A stretch of DNA of 64,000 nucleotides from NCBI RefSeq assembly GCF_001468265.1, contig NZ_LNRZ01000003.1, positions 434,001 to 498,000 of the forward strand, given 5' to 3'. The notes beneath the pieces were generated by a model. It did not search any database, was not told the DNA's origin, and worked only from the letters and a program-made list of their open reading frames with translations. Below, piece by piece: positions 53,430-64,000 of this stretch. The translations under genes were made by a program, and so were the position numbers. Within the stretch, counting starts at the first letter, position 1. The number at the start of each line of letters is the position of its first letter. The DNA comes from Sphingopyxis sp. H050 (GTDB lineage Bacteria; Pseudomonadota; Alphaproteobacteria; Sphingomonadales; Sphingomonadaceae).

Positions 53430-54299
53430 TTAGACTTTCCCCAGCGCATAATCCTGCGTGCCGCGGGTGATCACCTCATCGCCGGGCAAAATGTCGGCGA
53501 TCGGAATCGGCGGCAGCGCGGCATTGGCGGCGTAGAGCGGCGCGAAGTCGGTGTTCACCGTGGTGTCGAGCAACTGGTCGAGGCTGTCGATGACGAAATA
53601 ATTCTGCTGGAAATCGTCGATCCGGTAATCGGTCCGCATCACGCGCGCGAGGTCGAAGCCGATGCGGTTCGGGCTGTCCGAATCGAGCGCGAAAACGCTT
53701 TCGGCATAGGAGGACACGATCCCCGCGCCATAGATACGCAGCCCCCCGGCCTCGCGGATCAAGCCGAATTCGACCGTGTACCAGTAAAGCCGCGCCAGCT
53801 GTTTCAGCGCATCGAATTTCAGGCTGCGCAGACCGCCTTCGCCATAGGCGACCATATAGTCGGCGAACACCGGATCGGCGAGCATCGGGACATGGCCGAA
53901 GACGTCGTGAAAGACGTCGGGTTCCTGCAGATAGTCGAGCTGTTCGGGGGTGCGGATGAAATTGCCCGCGGGAAAGCGCCGGTTCGCGAGATGGTCGAAG
54001 AAGACGTCGTCGGGAACGAGCCCCGGCACCGCCACGACCTGCCACCCCGTCGCGTCCATCAGCCGCGCGTTGAGCTCGCGGTAATCCGGAATACCCGGCT
54101 TTTCGAGCTTCAGCACGTCGATGCCGCGCAGGAACGCCTCCGACGCGCGGCCCGGCAGCATCGCCGACTGGCGCGCAAACAGCCGGTCCCACATCGCATG
54201 CTCGTCGGCGGTGAAGGCGTCCCAATTCTGCGCAATCGTCCAGTCGGCCGCGGCGCCCGGCGGCGGCACTTCGTGGACATGGGTAAAGCCGTCTTTCAT
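53430..54299 (-). CDS. phhA: Phenylalanine 4-monooxygenase
   Basis: A protein of 289 residues from ATG 54299. Iron ligands are H131 and H136 (FHDVFGHVP) and E177 (YTVEFGL), the facial triad of aromatic amino acid hydroxylases. Other hallmarks are EPDVFHDVFGHVPML and YGAGIVSSYAES. It converts phenylalanine to tyrosine with tetrahydrobiopterin and oxygen. An in-frame TTG at 54329, with GAAGG at good spacing, would add ten residues and is a real alternative. It lies downstream of the PepSY gene on the same strand; a dyad sits between them. Confidence 0.95.
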   Translation of the reverse strand: MKDGFTHVHEVPPPGAAADWTIAQNWDAFTADEHAMWDRLFARQSAMLPGRASEAFLRGIDVLKLEKPGIPDYRELNARLMDATGWQVVAVPGLVPDDVFFDHLANRRFPAGNFIRTPEQLDYLQEPDVFHDVFGHVPMLADPVFADYMVAYGEGGLRSLKFDALKQLARLYWYTVEFGLIREAGGLRIYGAGIVSSYAESVFALDSDSPNRIGFDLARVMRTDYRIDDFQQNYFVIDSLDQLLDTTVNTDFAPLYAANAALPPIPIADILPGDEVITRGTQDYALGKV

Positions 54300-54321
54300 C
54301 GGCGGAAGCCTAACATGAACT

Positions 54322-54337
54322 GGTTTCAAATGAAACC
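54322..54337. promoter_or_regulatory. GGTTTCA-AA-TGAAACC dyad before phhA
   Basis: Perfect 7-bp arms around two A bases. It lies 22 bases before ATG 54299, covers the alternative TTG start, and overlaps the last bases of the PepSY gene. It is a good operator candidate for a phhA regulator; no regulator gene is adjacent. Confidence 0.45.
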
Positions 54338-54338
54338 T

Positions 54339-55679
54339 TCACGCGCGAGCGACTCCAAGCCATCGCGCCGCGCGGGGAAGGCGCGGCAAGATGAACCGAT
54401 CGACGATCCACAGCAAGACCAGCGACGCGGCGAGCAGCGGCAGGAACGCCGCGAGCAACAGCATGATCGCCGCGACGCCTTTCAGCCGCGCCGGATCGCG
54501 CGAGGGCTGCGGCGCGCCGAGCGCGTCGGCCGGCTTGCGGCGGCGCCACATCAGAAAGCCCGAGATGGCGAGCGTCATCATCGCCAGCGCGGTGGCGACG
54601 CCGGCCAGCTGGTTGGCAAGGCCGAAGAGCTGCCCCTCGTGCCACGCGATGCCATAGCCGACGACCCGGTCGATCGGATGCTTGTCGGAAAAGCCGCTGC
54701 GCGAAACCTCGAGGCTCGTTTCGGGATCGTAGCCGACCTTGCGCACCAGCGGCCGGTTCTGGGTCAGCGTCGTGAGCGTCCACACATCGCCGTTCGGCGG
54801 CCCGAACAGGTTGGGCGCGCCCGGCGGCTGGATGATCGCGGGCGCTGGCATATGTTCATTGCGGGCGCGCATGACGATATAGGCGAGCGGCGCGCGGTGC
54901 GCCGGCGTTTGCGGAGCGGGTGCCGCCGCCATCGCATGATGGTCGTGCGCCGCGTGCGGGTCGGCGCCCCCCTTCCAGTCGGGCACGCCCGCTACCCAGC
55001 CCATCTCGGCGCGCACCATGCGAAAGCCGCTGGCCCAGATGTCGGTCCACGGCAGCGCGGTCAGGAGCAGGACGAGCGCGAGGCCCGACACCCAGAAGCC
55101 GGTGACGGCATGAAGATCGCGCAGCGCCGCGCGGCCGCCGAGCGACAGCCGCGGCCAGACGACCCCCGCCAGCCCCCGCCCGCGCGGCCACCAGAGATAG
55201 ACGCCGGTCACGATCATCACGATCGCCCAGCTCGCCGCCAGCTCGACGAGCAGGCCGCCGATGCGCCCGGCGAGCAGGCTGCCGTGCAGGCGCGCCAGCC
55301 ACGCCGACCAGCGCGCATCGGGATCGGCCGAGCCGATCACGCGCCCCTGCGGCGACACCGCAATGTCGCGCATTGTGCCGCCGGCCAGGCCGACATGGAC
55401 GATCGCGGCGTCGCCTGCCGCCTCGGGAATGCGATAATGGTGGAAGCTCGCGCCGGGATTGGCGGCGAGCGCCGCGGCGACCTGTGCATCGGCGTCGACC
55501 GCACCCGCGGTGGGCAGGCCGCGCCAGGCGCGCTCCTCCCAGCGGTCGATCTGCGGCTTGAACAGATAGGCCGCGCCCGTCAGCGACAGCATGAGCACGA
55601 AGGGGATAACGAACAGCCCGGCATAGAAATGCCAGCGCCAGATCGTGCGATAGAGCGGAATCGGATTGGTGTCGGTCAT
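54339..55679 (-). CDS. PepSY-associated transmembrane protein
   Basis: A protein of 446 residues with four or five transmembrane helices (first at about 15-35, with WRWHFYAGLFVIPFVLMLSLTG). A large periplasmic loop carries PepSY-like strands, and a His-rich stretch (HAAHDHHAM, about 237-245) is present. Proteins of this kind (PiuB/FsqB relatives) are usually iron-regulated and encoded beside TonB receptors. They may reduce iron-siderophore complexes in the periplasm. It lies 15 bases after the receptor gene with an AGGAGG ribosome site, so the two form an uptake unit. Confidence 0.85.
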   Translation of the reverse strand: MTDTNPIPLYRTIWRWHFYAGLFVIPFVLMLSLTGAAYLFKPQIDRWEERAWRGLPTAGAVDADAQVAAALAANPGASFHHYRIPEAAGDAAIVHVGLAGGTMRDIAVSPQGRVIGSADPDARWSAWLARLHGSLLAGRIGGLLVELAASWAIVMIVTGVYLWWPRGRGLAGVVWPRLSLGGRAALRDLHAVTGFWVSGLALVLLLTALPWTDIWASGFRMVRAEMGWVAGVPDWKGGADPHAAHDHHAMAAAPAPQTPAHRAPLAYIVMRARNEHMPAPAIIQPPGAPNLFGPPNGDVWTLTTLTQNRPLVRKVGYDPETSLEVSRSGFSDKHPIDRVVGYGIAWHEGQLFGLANQLAGVATALAMMTLAISGFLMWRRRKPADALGAPQPSRDPARLKGVAAIMLLLAAFLPLLAASLVLLWIVDRFILPRLPRAARWLGVARA

Positions 55680-55694
55680 CCCCCTCCTCCTGCC

Positions 55695-57719
55695 TCAAAA
55701 GCGCGCGCGCAAGCCGGCGGAGACCGCGCGGCGCTCGACCGGATAATAGATCGCCGATGCCGCGGGCGTGACCACCGACGGCGTCGTCGCGGCAATCACC
55801 GCGCTGATGTCGCCGATCGCCTTCTTGCCCGTGATGTTGCGGACATCGACAAAAGCGTCGATCCCCGCGGCAATCCGCGCGCCGCCGGTTACGCCGAGCA
55901 AGGCATAGCCCGGCGTTTGCACCCGATTGCGGTAATCGGCGTAGGGACCGTCGGGCACCCACTCGACATTGGGTGCGACATGCAGCGCGTCGCTCCCGAT
56001 CCGCACCTCGGCGCGATAGACGTGGCGCGGCACCACGGGCAGGCGATTGTCGCCGAACTGGCTGTCCCCCCGGAAACGGAAGTCGCTGTAGGTATAGACT
56101 TGCCGCAGCCGCAACCACTCGGTTGGGGCGATCTCCAGCGCCGCCTCGACCCCCTGATGCCGCGTGCGGTCGGCGTTGAAGGTCGCCGCCGGGATGCTGG
56201 CGTTGGTGGTGAATTGCAGCAATTCGCCCTTCAGCGTCGAGCGATACAGCGCCAGATCCCAGCTGGCGATGCCCGCCTTGCCGCGCGTGCCGGCCTCGGC
56301 CGTCCAGGCGCGCTGGGGGCGGATCGTCGACACGAGCTGGCTGACCGGCGGCGTCCCGATCGTCTGAAACACTTCGCCGAAGCCCGGAAACTCCGCCGAG
56401 CGGCTGTAGTTGGCGAAGAATTGCACATTTTCACCCGGTTCGAACAGCAAGCCGAGCTTGGGCGAAAAGGCGTCGAAATCGATCCGGCCATCGCGCGACG
56501 TCGACACATTGACCCGCCGCTTGCGGAAACCATCGGCATAGACGCCGCCGGCGATCAGGGTCAGCCTTTCGACCGGCCGCACCCGCACCTCGCCATAGAT
56601 ATTGGCGGTGCGCGCGGTCTGGTCGGCGTCGAAGGTCAGCGCGCCGCGGCGGCCGGCGATGTTCACGAACTGCAGGGCGTCGGTCGTCCCGCGCCGCCAT
56701 TCGCCGCCCAGCGTCACCTCGACCGGACCCGCGGCATAATCGGCGCGGAAGAAGCCGCCGAGATCGAGCGAATCCTGGTCGATCAGCTGAAAGATCGGAT
56801 GATAGAGCGACTTCGCGTTGACGAAGCCCCCGACATCGAGCTTGAACGCCCCCCAATCGAACGTCGTACGATTCTGCAGCCGCAGCGACACGATGTCGCG
56901 CGCCTGGTCGCCCGCCACCGCCGCTGCGCTCGCCGCGCGCGGGGTGGTGAGCGCCTGATTATAGGTCAGCGCGCCGGGAATCTCCTGCTTGATGTCGGCG
57001 TAGCTGGCGTAGAATCGCGTCGACACGACGTCGCCGAGTTTCAGCCCGACATTGCCGTGGAAGCGAAAGCTGCGGCGCTGCACATGGTCGCGGTCGCCGT
57101 CGGACGTGTCGGCGCTGACCGCACCCCACGCATCGACGCGCTCGCCGGCGACGCCGGCCGAGACGAGCCCGCGATAGCTGTCGAAGCTGCCGACGTCGCC
57201 GCGCAGGTAGAAACCTCGCGCCGTGCGTCCGGTCGGCGTCACGCCATTGACCGCGCCGCCCAGCGTCCCCGCCCCGAAGCGCAGCGCGTTGGCGCCGCGA
57301 TAGACTTCGAGATGGTCGAAGAAGATCGGCTCGAGCTCCTGGAAATCGCCATTGTCGTCGGCGAGGTTGATCGGCACCCCGTCCTGCAGCAGCGTCAGCC
57401 CGCGCATATGGAACCCGCGCGACAGGCCCGAACCGCGGATCGAGATGCGCACCTCCTGCCCGTAGCGCGGCTGGAGATAGACGCCCGGCGAGAAGGCGAG
57501 CGTGTCGCGCAGGCTGACGACCGACTTGTCGGCATAATCCTGGTAGGAGACGACATCGGTGCCGCCCGGCGTGCGCGCGGCGCGTTCTTCGGCGGCGTCG
57601 GTCGCCGTCGGTGCGGTGACGATGATGGTGGCGTCGGCCTCGTCGGCATGGGCGGGCGAGCCGGCAAGACAGGCGGTAAGCGCCAGCAAGGGCGCCGCGC
57701 GATTGGCAATGGTCTTCAT
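55695..57719 (-). CDS. TonB-dependent outer membrane receptor
   Basis: A protein of 674 residues with a signal peptide (1-25, ending AHA) and a plug domain (about 50-160, with VRISIRGSGLSRGFHMRGL and LQDGVPINLADDNGDF). A 22-strand barrel ends in the aromatic terminus RARF. It imports iron chelates or another metal or cofactor complex across the outer membrane, driven by TonB-ExbBD. The family section is FecA/other ferric carboxylate-like, but the ligand is uncertain. I see no clear Fur box upstream. It is followed by PepSY and phhA on the same strand. Confidence 0.93.
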   Translation of the reverse strand: MKTIANRAAPLLALTACLAGSPAHADEADATIIVTAPTATDAAEERAARTPGGTDVVSYQDYADKSVVSLRDTLAFSPGVYLQPRYGQEVRISIRGSGLSRGFHMRGLTLLQDGVPINLADDNGDFQELEPIFFDHLEVYRGANALRFGAGTLGGAVNGVTPTGRTARGFYLRGDVGSFDSYRGLVSAGVAGERVDAWGAVSADTSDGDRDHVQRRSFRFHGNVGLKLGDVVSTRFYASYADIKQEIPGALTYNQALTTPRAASAAAVAGDQARDIVSLRLQNRTTFDWGAFKLDVGGFVNAKSLYHPIFQLIDQDSLDLGGFFRADYAAGPVEVTLGGEWRRGTTDALQFVNIAGRRGALTFDADQTARTANIYGEVRVRPVERLTLIAGGVYADGFRKRRVNVSTSRDGRIDFDAFSPKLGLLFEPGENVQFFANYSRSAEFPGFGEVFQTIGTPPVSQLVSTIRPQRAWTAEAGTRGKAGIASWDLALYRSTLKGELLQFTTNASIPAATFNADRTRHQGVEAALEIAPTEWLRLRQVYTYSDFRFRGDSQFGDNRLPVVPRHVYRAEVRIGSDALHVAPNVEWVPDGPYADYRNRVQTPGYALLGVTGGARIAAGIDAFVDVRNITGKKAIGDISAVIAATTPSVVTPAASAIYYPVERRAVSAGLRARF

Positions 57720-57792
57720 CGAAAGAATCTTCCCCGGATACAGGCATGGGGCCGCGCCGCGCTGTTGGGCGCGGGCGGCAATTCAGGCTGGA

Positions 57793-58185
57793 TCAGGCGA
57801 AGTAGGGGGGTCCGGTACTCGGCGGGAGCGGCGAGGCGGCGCCCGGTGCATAGCCGAGCGACGGGACCGCGACGGGCGCGGGTTCGACTGCGGCGAGCTT
57901 TTCGGGCAGCGCCGGCAGGTCGGGGACGATCGGCGCCGCGGCCAGCGCGCCCCACGGGCAATGCTGCTGGCCCTCGCCGGGCTGGTGATCGCCCGCCTTC
58001 TGGAGCGGGATCGTCAGTGTCGCGCCCGGATTCGACGGATCGGAACAGACCCGGACGGTGATCGATCCCGCGGCGTCGCTCTCGATCATCCAGCCCGGCG
58101 CAACGAGCACCCGCGCGGCGAGCGCGAGGATCAGCGGCAACAGCAGCAGGATGCCCGGACGGCGAAAGACGGCGAGGATGCCCAC
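57793..58185 (-). CDS. Small exported Cys/His-containing protein (DUF2946-like)
   Basis: A protein of 130 residues from GTG 58185. It has a hydrophobic N-terminal segment (about 9-30), one cysteine in ITVRVCSDP, and a His/Cys cluster in GDHQPGEGQQHCPWG (about 65-79). The C-terminal third is Pro/Ala-rich. The pattern resembles DUF2946-type proteins often encoded upstream of metal-linked TonB receptors. A metal-binding role is inferred only. No ATG is available in frame; AAGG lies about 9 bases before the GTG. The 73-base gap to the receptor gene shows no clear signal. Confidence 0.6.
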   Translation of the reverse strand: MGILAVFRRPGILLLLPLILALAARVLVAPGWMIESDAAGSITVRVCSDPSNPGATLTIPLQKAGDHQPGEGQQHCPWGALAAAPIVPDLPALPEKLAAVEPAPVAVPSLGYAPGAASPLPPSTGPPYFA

Positions 58186-58235
58186 GGCCGGCGCCTTATG
58201 GTGCGCCCGCGATGCTGGCAAGCGGACAGTTTGTC

Positions 58236-59405
58236 CTATTCCGCCGGTGTCTCTTCGATCTTCTTGCCCGTCCGCGTCCAGGGATAGAGGAACTGGCCCC
58301 AATAGCTTTTCGGCACATCCTCGGGGATGCCGTAATTTTCGGGCCAGCGGTCCTTTGGCAGGTGGAAGGTTCCGAAAATCTTGTCGAGCCACGGAAAGTG
58401 GATCGCGAAATTGACGTCGAACGCCTCGCGCTCCAGCCCATGGTGCCAGTGGTGGAAGCGCGGGGTCGCGATCCAGTGGCCCAGCCGGTTGAAATTGCCC
58501 CCGACATTGGCGTGGAGCAGCGACGACCAGACATAGACGAAGCCGATATAGGCCTGCATCACCGACGGCGAGAAGCCGAGCGTGAAGAGCGGCAGCGACG
58601 TGATCGCGCGGAGCAGGATGATCTCGACGAAATGCATCCGCGATCCGGCGAGCCAGTCCATCAACTTGGCGCTGTGATGCACCGCGTGAAAGCCCCACAG
58701 GAACGGCACCTTGTGGAACAGCCGGTGATACCAATATTGCGCAAGGTCCGACGCGACGAGCACGATCACGAACTGGACGATCCACGGCAGCGACGCCACC
58801 CCGGCGCGGAACGCGTCCCAGCTGTTCGTGTGCGCGTTGACGAACTGCTGCGGCGCCAGCGCGAGGAAGCCCAGCACCTGCACGAACATCGTGCTGACGA
58901 GATAATAGAACAGATCCTCGCGCCATTCGGTGCGGAACAGGCGCTGCGCGCGGCGGTGCGGGAAGGCGCGCTCCAGCGGCGCGAACATGAAACCGGTGAC
59001 GAGCAGGTTGACGACAAAGAAGTCGAGCCCGAAGAAAATCCCCCAGTCGCGCGTCTCCTGCGGCTGGACGTTCGACCCGCCGAGCAGCGCCGCGCCGAGC
59101 CCGATCATCAGCGCGGTGAGCCCCAGCACCTTGCGCGGGCGGAGCAGCAGGCTGAGCAGCGACAACGCGTAGCTGACCAGCAGGACGATGTGGACGGCAC
59201 CGCGAAAGCCCGTCCAGCTCTTGACGACCTCCAGCTCGGGGGTTGCGAACCAGTCGGGAAAGCGCAGCGCGATCACCATGAAGAAGCCGCTGATCGCGAA
59301 GAGCAGCCCGAAGAAACCCGACAGCCACCCGCTCCCGAACCGCCGCACCTCGGTGTGCGATTCGAGGTCGTGCATCAGCGTTTCGAGATAGTCATTCTTT
59401 GCCAT
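58236..59405 (-). CDS. Sterol desaturase/fatty acid hydroxylase family protein
   Basis: A membrane protein of 389 residues with about six helices. The di-iron histidine clusters are HRLFH (about 219-223), HAVHH (about 232-236) and HHWHH (about 310-314). These are the HX3-4H, HX2-3HH and HX2-3HH boxes of the superfamily. It hydroxylates or desaturates a lipid, perhaps a carotenoid, hopanoid or sphingolipid, in the inner membrane. The start at 59405 follows AAGGGGCGG; a longer frame to 59561 would run through a repeat. It is the first gene of the same-strand run ending with phhA. Confidence 0.88.
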   Translation of the reverse strand: MAKNDYLETLMHDLESHTEVRRFGSGWLSGFFGLLFAISGFFMVIALRFPDWFATPELEVVKSWTGFRGAVHIVLLVSYALSLLSLLLRPRKVLGLTALMIGLGAALLGGSNVQPQETRDWGIFFGLDFFVVNLLVTGFMFAPLERAFPHRRAQRLFRTEWREDLFYYLVSTMFVQVLGFLALAPQQFVNAHTNSWDAFRAGVASLPWIVQFVIVLVASDLAQYWYHRLFHKVPFLWGFHAVHHSAKLMDWLAGSRMHFVEIILLRAITSLPLFTLGFSPSVMQAYIGFVYVWSSLLHANVGGNFNRLGHWIATPRFHHWHHGLEREAFDVNFAIHFPWLDKIFGTFHLPKDRWPENYGIPEDVPKSYWGQFLYPWTRTGKKIEETPAE

Positions 59406-59466
59406 GTCCGCCCCTTCACAGCATTTTATGCGCGCCGTCTGTGATGGCGCGCACGCGACAATAGCC

Positions 59467-59594
59467 GATCCTCCCCCACCGGGGGAGGGGGACCATCCGA
59501 AGGATGGTGGAGGGGCACGCGGTGTCACACGCTGCGTTTCCCGATGGTGCCCCTCCACCACTTCGTGGTCCCCCTCCCCGTGCCGGGGAGGATC
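59467..59594. repeat. Palindromic intergenic repeat next to ligA
   Basis: The left part (GGGGGAGGGGGACCATCC then GATGGTGGAGGGGCA) is roughly mirrored by the right part (TGCCCCTCCACCACTTCG then GTCCCCCTCCCC). Outer ends are GATCCTCCCC and GGGGAGGATC. It ends two bases before the ligA stop codon. This is a separate repeat family from the other two. Confidence 0.7.
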
Positions 59595-59595
59595 A

Positions 59596-62162
<2,567 letters not shown>

Positions 62163-62166
<4 letters not shown>

Positions 62167-62555
62167 GATCGCCCCACCGGCTTGAACTCGGCGCGAGTGC
62201 CGAATCCGGCGATCAGCGGGCGGCCCTTGCGGATCGCCTCCTGCACCCCCGGCAATTGCAGCGATGCGGCGTGCGACTCCTTGCTGTCCCACAGCTCGAC
62301 GATCCAGATCGCGTCGGGGTTCGCGCTGTCCTCGCCGATCAGATAGGCGATGTTGCCGGGCATCGCGCCCGTTCCCTCGGACAGGATCGCGATCAGCGCG
62401 GCGCGCTGTCCGGGCTGCGCCAGCATCTGGCCGATGAGGCCATATTGCGGATCGGCTTCTTCCATGATGCTCTCCAATGCACGGAGTTTCGGGGCGGGCA
62501 GCAGGGCGGCCGCCATCGCCGCCAGCGCGGCAAGATGATCGCGGCGGCTCAACAT
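62163..62555 (-). CDS. Tat-exported antibiotic-biosynthesis-monooxygenase-fold protein
   Basis: A protein of 130 residues. The N terminus MLSRRDHLAALAAMAAALLPA has a twin-arginine motif (S-R-R-D-H-L) and a hydrophobic stretch, consistent with Tat export. The remainder (about 33-130) fits the ABM/quinol monooxygenase ferredoxin-like fold, with YGLIGQMLAQPGQRAALIAIL and IWIVELWDSKESHAAS. Such proteins oxidise quinols or bind small aromatic compounds without a cofactor. Its stop overlaps the start of the DUF559 remnant. Substrate and the value of export are unknown. Confidence 0.75.
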
Positions 62556-62660
62556 GGCCCAAAGATATTCTTGCCCATACGCCCCCTAAGCAATTGCATA
62601 TCGCGGCGACCGCGCTAAACCGACGCCCATCGACCGACAGAGTCACTAAACGGGGCTGAT

Positions 62661-63110
62661 ATGGCTGGCAAGGAACCGAGCGCACGGCCGCTCTCGCCGC
62701 ACCTTCAGGTGTATAAATGGGCGCCATCGATGGCGGTATCGATCCTGCACCGCGCGAGCGGCGACGGGCTCGCGATCGTCGGGGCGCTGATGTTCCTCTG
62801 GTGGCTCGGCGCGATCGCTTCGGGGCCCGAGGCCTATGCCGCCTTCATCGCCTGCGTGTGGCGCGATCCCAGCCCCGAAATCAGCACCTTTCACCAGGTG
62901 ACCAATATCCTCGGCAAGGTCGTCGTGATCGGTCTGACCTGGGCCTTTTTCCAGCATCTCTTCTCGGGCCTGCGCCATCTCGTCCTCGACACCGGCGCGG
63001 GTTACGAGCTCAAGACCAACAAGCTGTGGTCGGCGCTCGTGATCATCGGCGGCATCGCCGCGACGGCGGCGATCTGGCTCTACATTTTCGCGGAGGCCCT
63101 CAATGGGTAA
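62661..63110 (+). CDS. sdhC: Succinate dehydrogenase cytochrome b556 subunit
   Basis: A membrane protein of 149 residues with three helices. Diagnostic motifs are RPLSPHLQVYKW near the N terminus, SILHRASG (about 27-34) at the quinone site and HLFSGLRHLVLDTG (about 98-111), where the histidines include a haem b ligand. It anchors succinate dehydrogenase and passes electrons to ubiquinone in the inner membrane. It overlaps sdhD by 8 bases. The 105-base gap upstream to the minus-strand neighbour must hold the operon promoter. Confidence 0.95.
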   Translation: MAGKEPSARPLSPHLQVYKWAPSMAVSILHRASGDGLAIVGALMFLWWLGAIASGPEAYAAFIACVWRDPSPEISTFHQVTNILGKVVVIGLTWAFFQHLFSGLRHLVLDTGAGYELKTNKLWSALVIIGGIAATAAIWLYIFAEALNG

Positions 63111-63510
63111 TGGTACGCGCCTCGGCCGGGTCCGCGGACTCGGGTCCGCACAGCATGGCTCGCAGCATTGGCTGCAACAGCGGCTGACCGCGCTCGGCAA
63201 CATCCTGCTCGTCACCTGGTTCGTCGTCTCGATGTTCCGGCTGCAGCCGACCGGCTATGCCGAGGTTCATCGCTGGGCGTCGAACCCGACGGTCGGCTTT
63301 GCGCTCATCCTGCTCGTGATCAGCGTCTTCTGGCACCTGCGCCTCGGCCTTCAGGTGCTGATTGAGGATTATGTGCACGGCGAAGCGACGCGCCTGCTGG
63401 CGCTCGTCCTGCTGAACTTCTACGCGATCGGCGGCGCCGCTTACGGCATCTTCGCCATTGTCCGCATCGCGCTGGCGCCCGCCGCCGGTATCGCCCCGGG
63501 GGGCATGTAA
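63103..63510 (+). CDS. sdhD: Succinate dehydrogenase hydrophobic membrane anchor
   Basis: A protein of 135 residues with three transmembrane helices (about 30-50, 65-85 and 98-120). The conserved [17 protein letters not shown] near the N terminus and [17 protein letters not shown] (haem ligand His region) mark the SdhD family. It begins inside the sdhC end with GGAGG upstream and is followed by sdhA one base after its stop. Partner of SdhC in the membrane part of complex II. Confidence 0.95.
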   Translation: MGNGTRLGRVRGLGSAQHGSQHWLQQRLTALGNILLVTWFVVSMFRLQPTGYAEVHRWASNPTVGFALILLVISVFWHLRLGLQVLIEDYVHGEATRLLALVLLNFYAIGGAAYGIFAIVRIALAPAAGIAPGGM

Positions 63511-63511
63511 G

Positions 63512-64000
63512 ATGACCGAAGCCTATAAGATCATCGACCATATCTATGACACCGTCGTCGTCGGCGCCGGCGGATCGGGCCTGCGCGCCACGATGGGCAG
63601 CGCCGAGGCGGGCCTCAAGACCGCGTGCATCACCAAGGTGTTCCCGACGCGCAGCCACACCGTCGCGGCGCAGGGCGGCATTGCGGCCTCGCTCGGCAAC
63701 AACAGCCCCGACCACTGGCAGTGGCATATGTACGACACCGTCAAGGGCTCCGACTGGCTCGGCGACCAGGACGCGATCGAATATATGGTGCGCGAGGCGC
63801 CCGCCGCGGTCTACGAACTCGAACATGCCGGCGTGCCCTTCAGCCGCAACGCCGACGGCACCATCTACCAGCGCCCCTTCGGCGGCCATATGCAGAATAT
63901 GGGCGAAGGCCCGCCGGTTCAGCGCACCTGCGCCGCGGCCGACCGCACCGGCCACGCGATGCTCCATGCGCTCTATCAGCAGTCGCTGAAATATGACGCG
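63512..64000 (+). CDS. sdhA: Succinate dehydrogenase flavoprotein subunit, N-terminal part (3' end outside window)
   Basis: The first 163 residues are present and the frame runs off the window edge. The FAD-binding motif is [12 protein letters not shown] (about 16-27). The histidine that carries covalent FAD lies in [11 protein letters not shown] (about residue 49), followed by [23 protein letters not shown]. It oxidises succinate to fumarate in the TCA cycle. It begins one base after the sdhD stop; sdhB is expected beyond the edge. Confidence 0.97.
   Translation, partial: MTEAYKIIDHIYDTVVVGAGGSGLRATMGSAEAGLKTACITKVFPTRSHTVAAQGGIAASLGNNSPDHWQWHMYDTVKGSDWLGDQDAIEYMVREAPAAVYELEHAGVPFSRNADGTIYQRPFGGHMQNMGEGPPVQRTCAAADRTGHAMLHALYQQSLKYDA

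Noticed and set aside
57720..57792. Fur box before the TonB receptor
   Set aside because: The gap is GC-rich and shows no 19-bp AT-rich dyad resembling the Fur consensus.
53892..58061. Open frame of almost 1400 codons on the plus strand across phhA, PepSY and the TonB receptor
   Set aside because: Arginine- and alanine-rich translation without domains; it lies opposite three well-supported genes and is a shadow of GC-rich codon use.

Overview
This is a GC-rich (roughly two-thirds G+C) chromosomal segment from an alphaproteobacterium, almost certainly a member of the Sphingomonadales. A Sphingopyxis-like genome is the best guess. The reasons are the rimP-nusA-ylxR-infB order, the TonB and PepSY genes, a NhaA next to a DUF885 lipoprotein, and interspersed palindromic repeats typical of the group (the element that reads 'RPELVEG...STSS' when translated). 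The genus call is inference. I see no rRNA, tRNA, CRISPR array, transposase, prophage or integrase. Coding density is very high and every gap over 100 bases is described below.

Layout. 1-983 is the tail of a DUF389 membrane protein. 1082-3378 holds a secreted serine hydrolase and a TonB-like protein. 3387-6913 holds an enoyl-CoA hydratase, an APH-type kinase and an acyl-CoA dehydrogenase, with a long palindromic operator before the kinase; it looks like an acyl-CoA degradation module. 7097-10806 carries a methyltransferase, a D-aminoacylase-like amidohydrolase and a medium-chain reductase. 10811-13389 (minus) is NhaA coupled to a metallopeptidase-like lipoprotein. 13503-16132 is a short NfrB-like glycosyltransferase coupled to a barrel-only NfrA-like protein. 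16238-19706 holds TauE, TIGR02186 and HerA. 19761-25552 holds a VOC protein, a SleB hydrolase, the dmeRF metal-efflux pair with a recognisable operator, a chromate transporter and a homocysteine methyltransferase.

25707-40739 is the translation and RNA-decay backbone: rimP, nusA, ylxR/L7Ae, infB, rbfA, truB, rpsO, pnp. Two insertions break the usual order: a DUF1697 gene between infB and rbfA, and about 4.6 kb between rbfA and truB (WS/DGAT acyltransferase, thymidine kinase, M20 peptidase, GNAT, DUF6491). truB itself carries an in-frame repeat element. 41008-50093 holds an OmpA protein, an Hsp70-like ATPase, a cyclophilin, bamD, recN, a dioxygenase-like gene, a GNAT, and the divergent pair ald / Lrp-type regulator. 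50225-53281 holds a globin-coupled methyl-accepting protein, an SDR and prmA. 53430-59405 (minus) is a run of same-strand genes: sterol-desaturase family, a small Cys/His protein, a TonB receptor, PepSY and phenylalanine hydroxylase. 59596-62555 (minus) holds ligA, a frameshifted DUF559 gene and a Tat-exported monooxygenase-like protein. 62661-64000 starts the succinate dehydrogenase operon (sdhC, sdhD, partial sdhA).

Most of the window is core metabolism. I did not find a clearly new defence or mobile system. The most interesting items are the kinase/dehydrogenase module with its near-perfect palindrome, the minimal Nfr-like export pair, the repeat element translated inside TruB, the hairpin abutting the truB start codon, and the metal-regulator operator that contains its own ribosome binding site.
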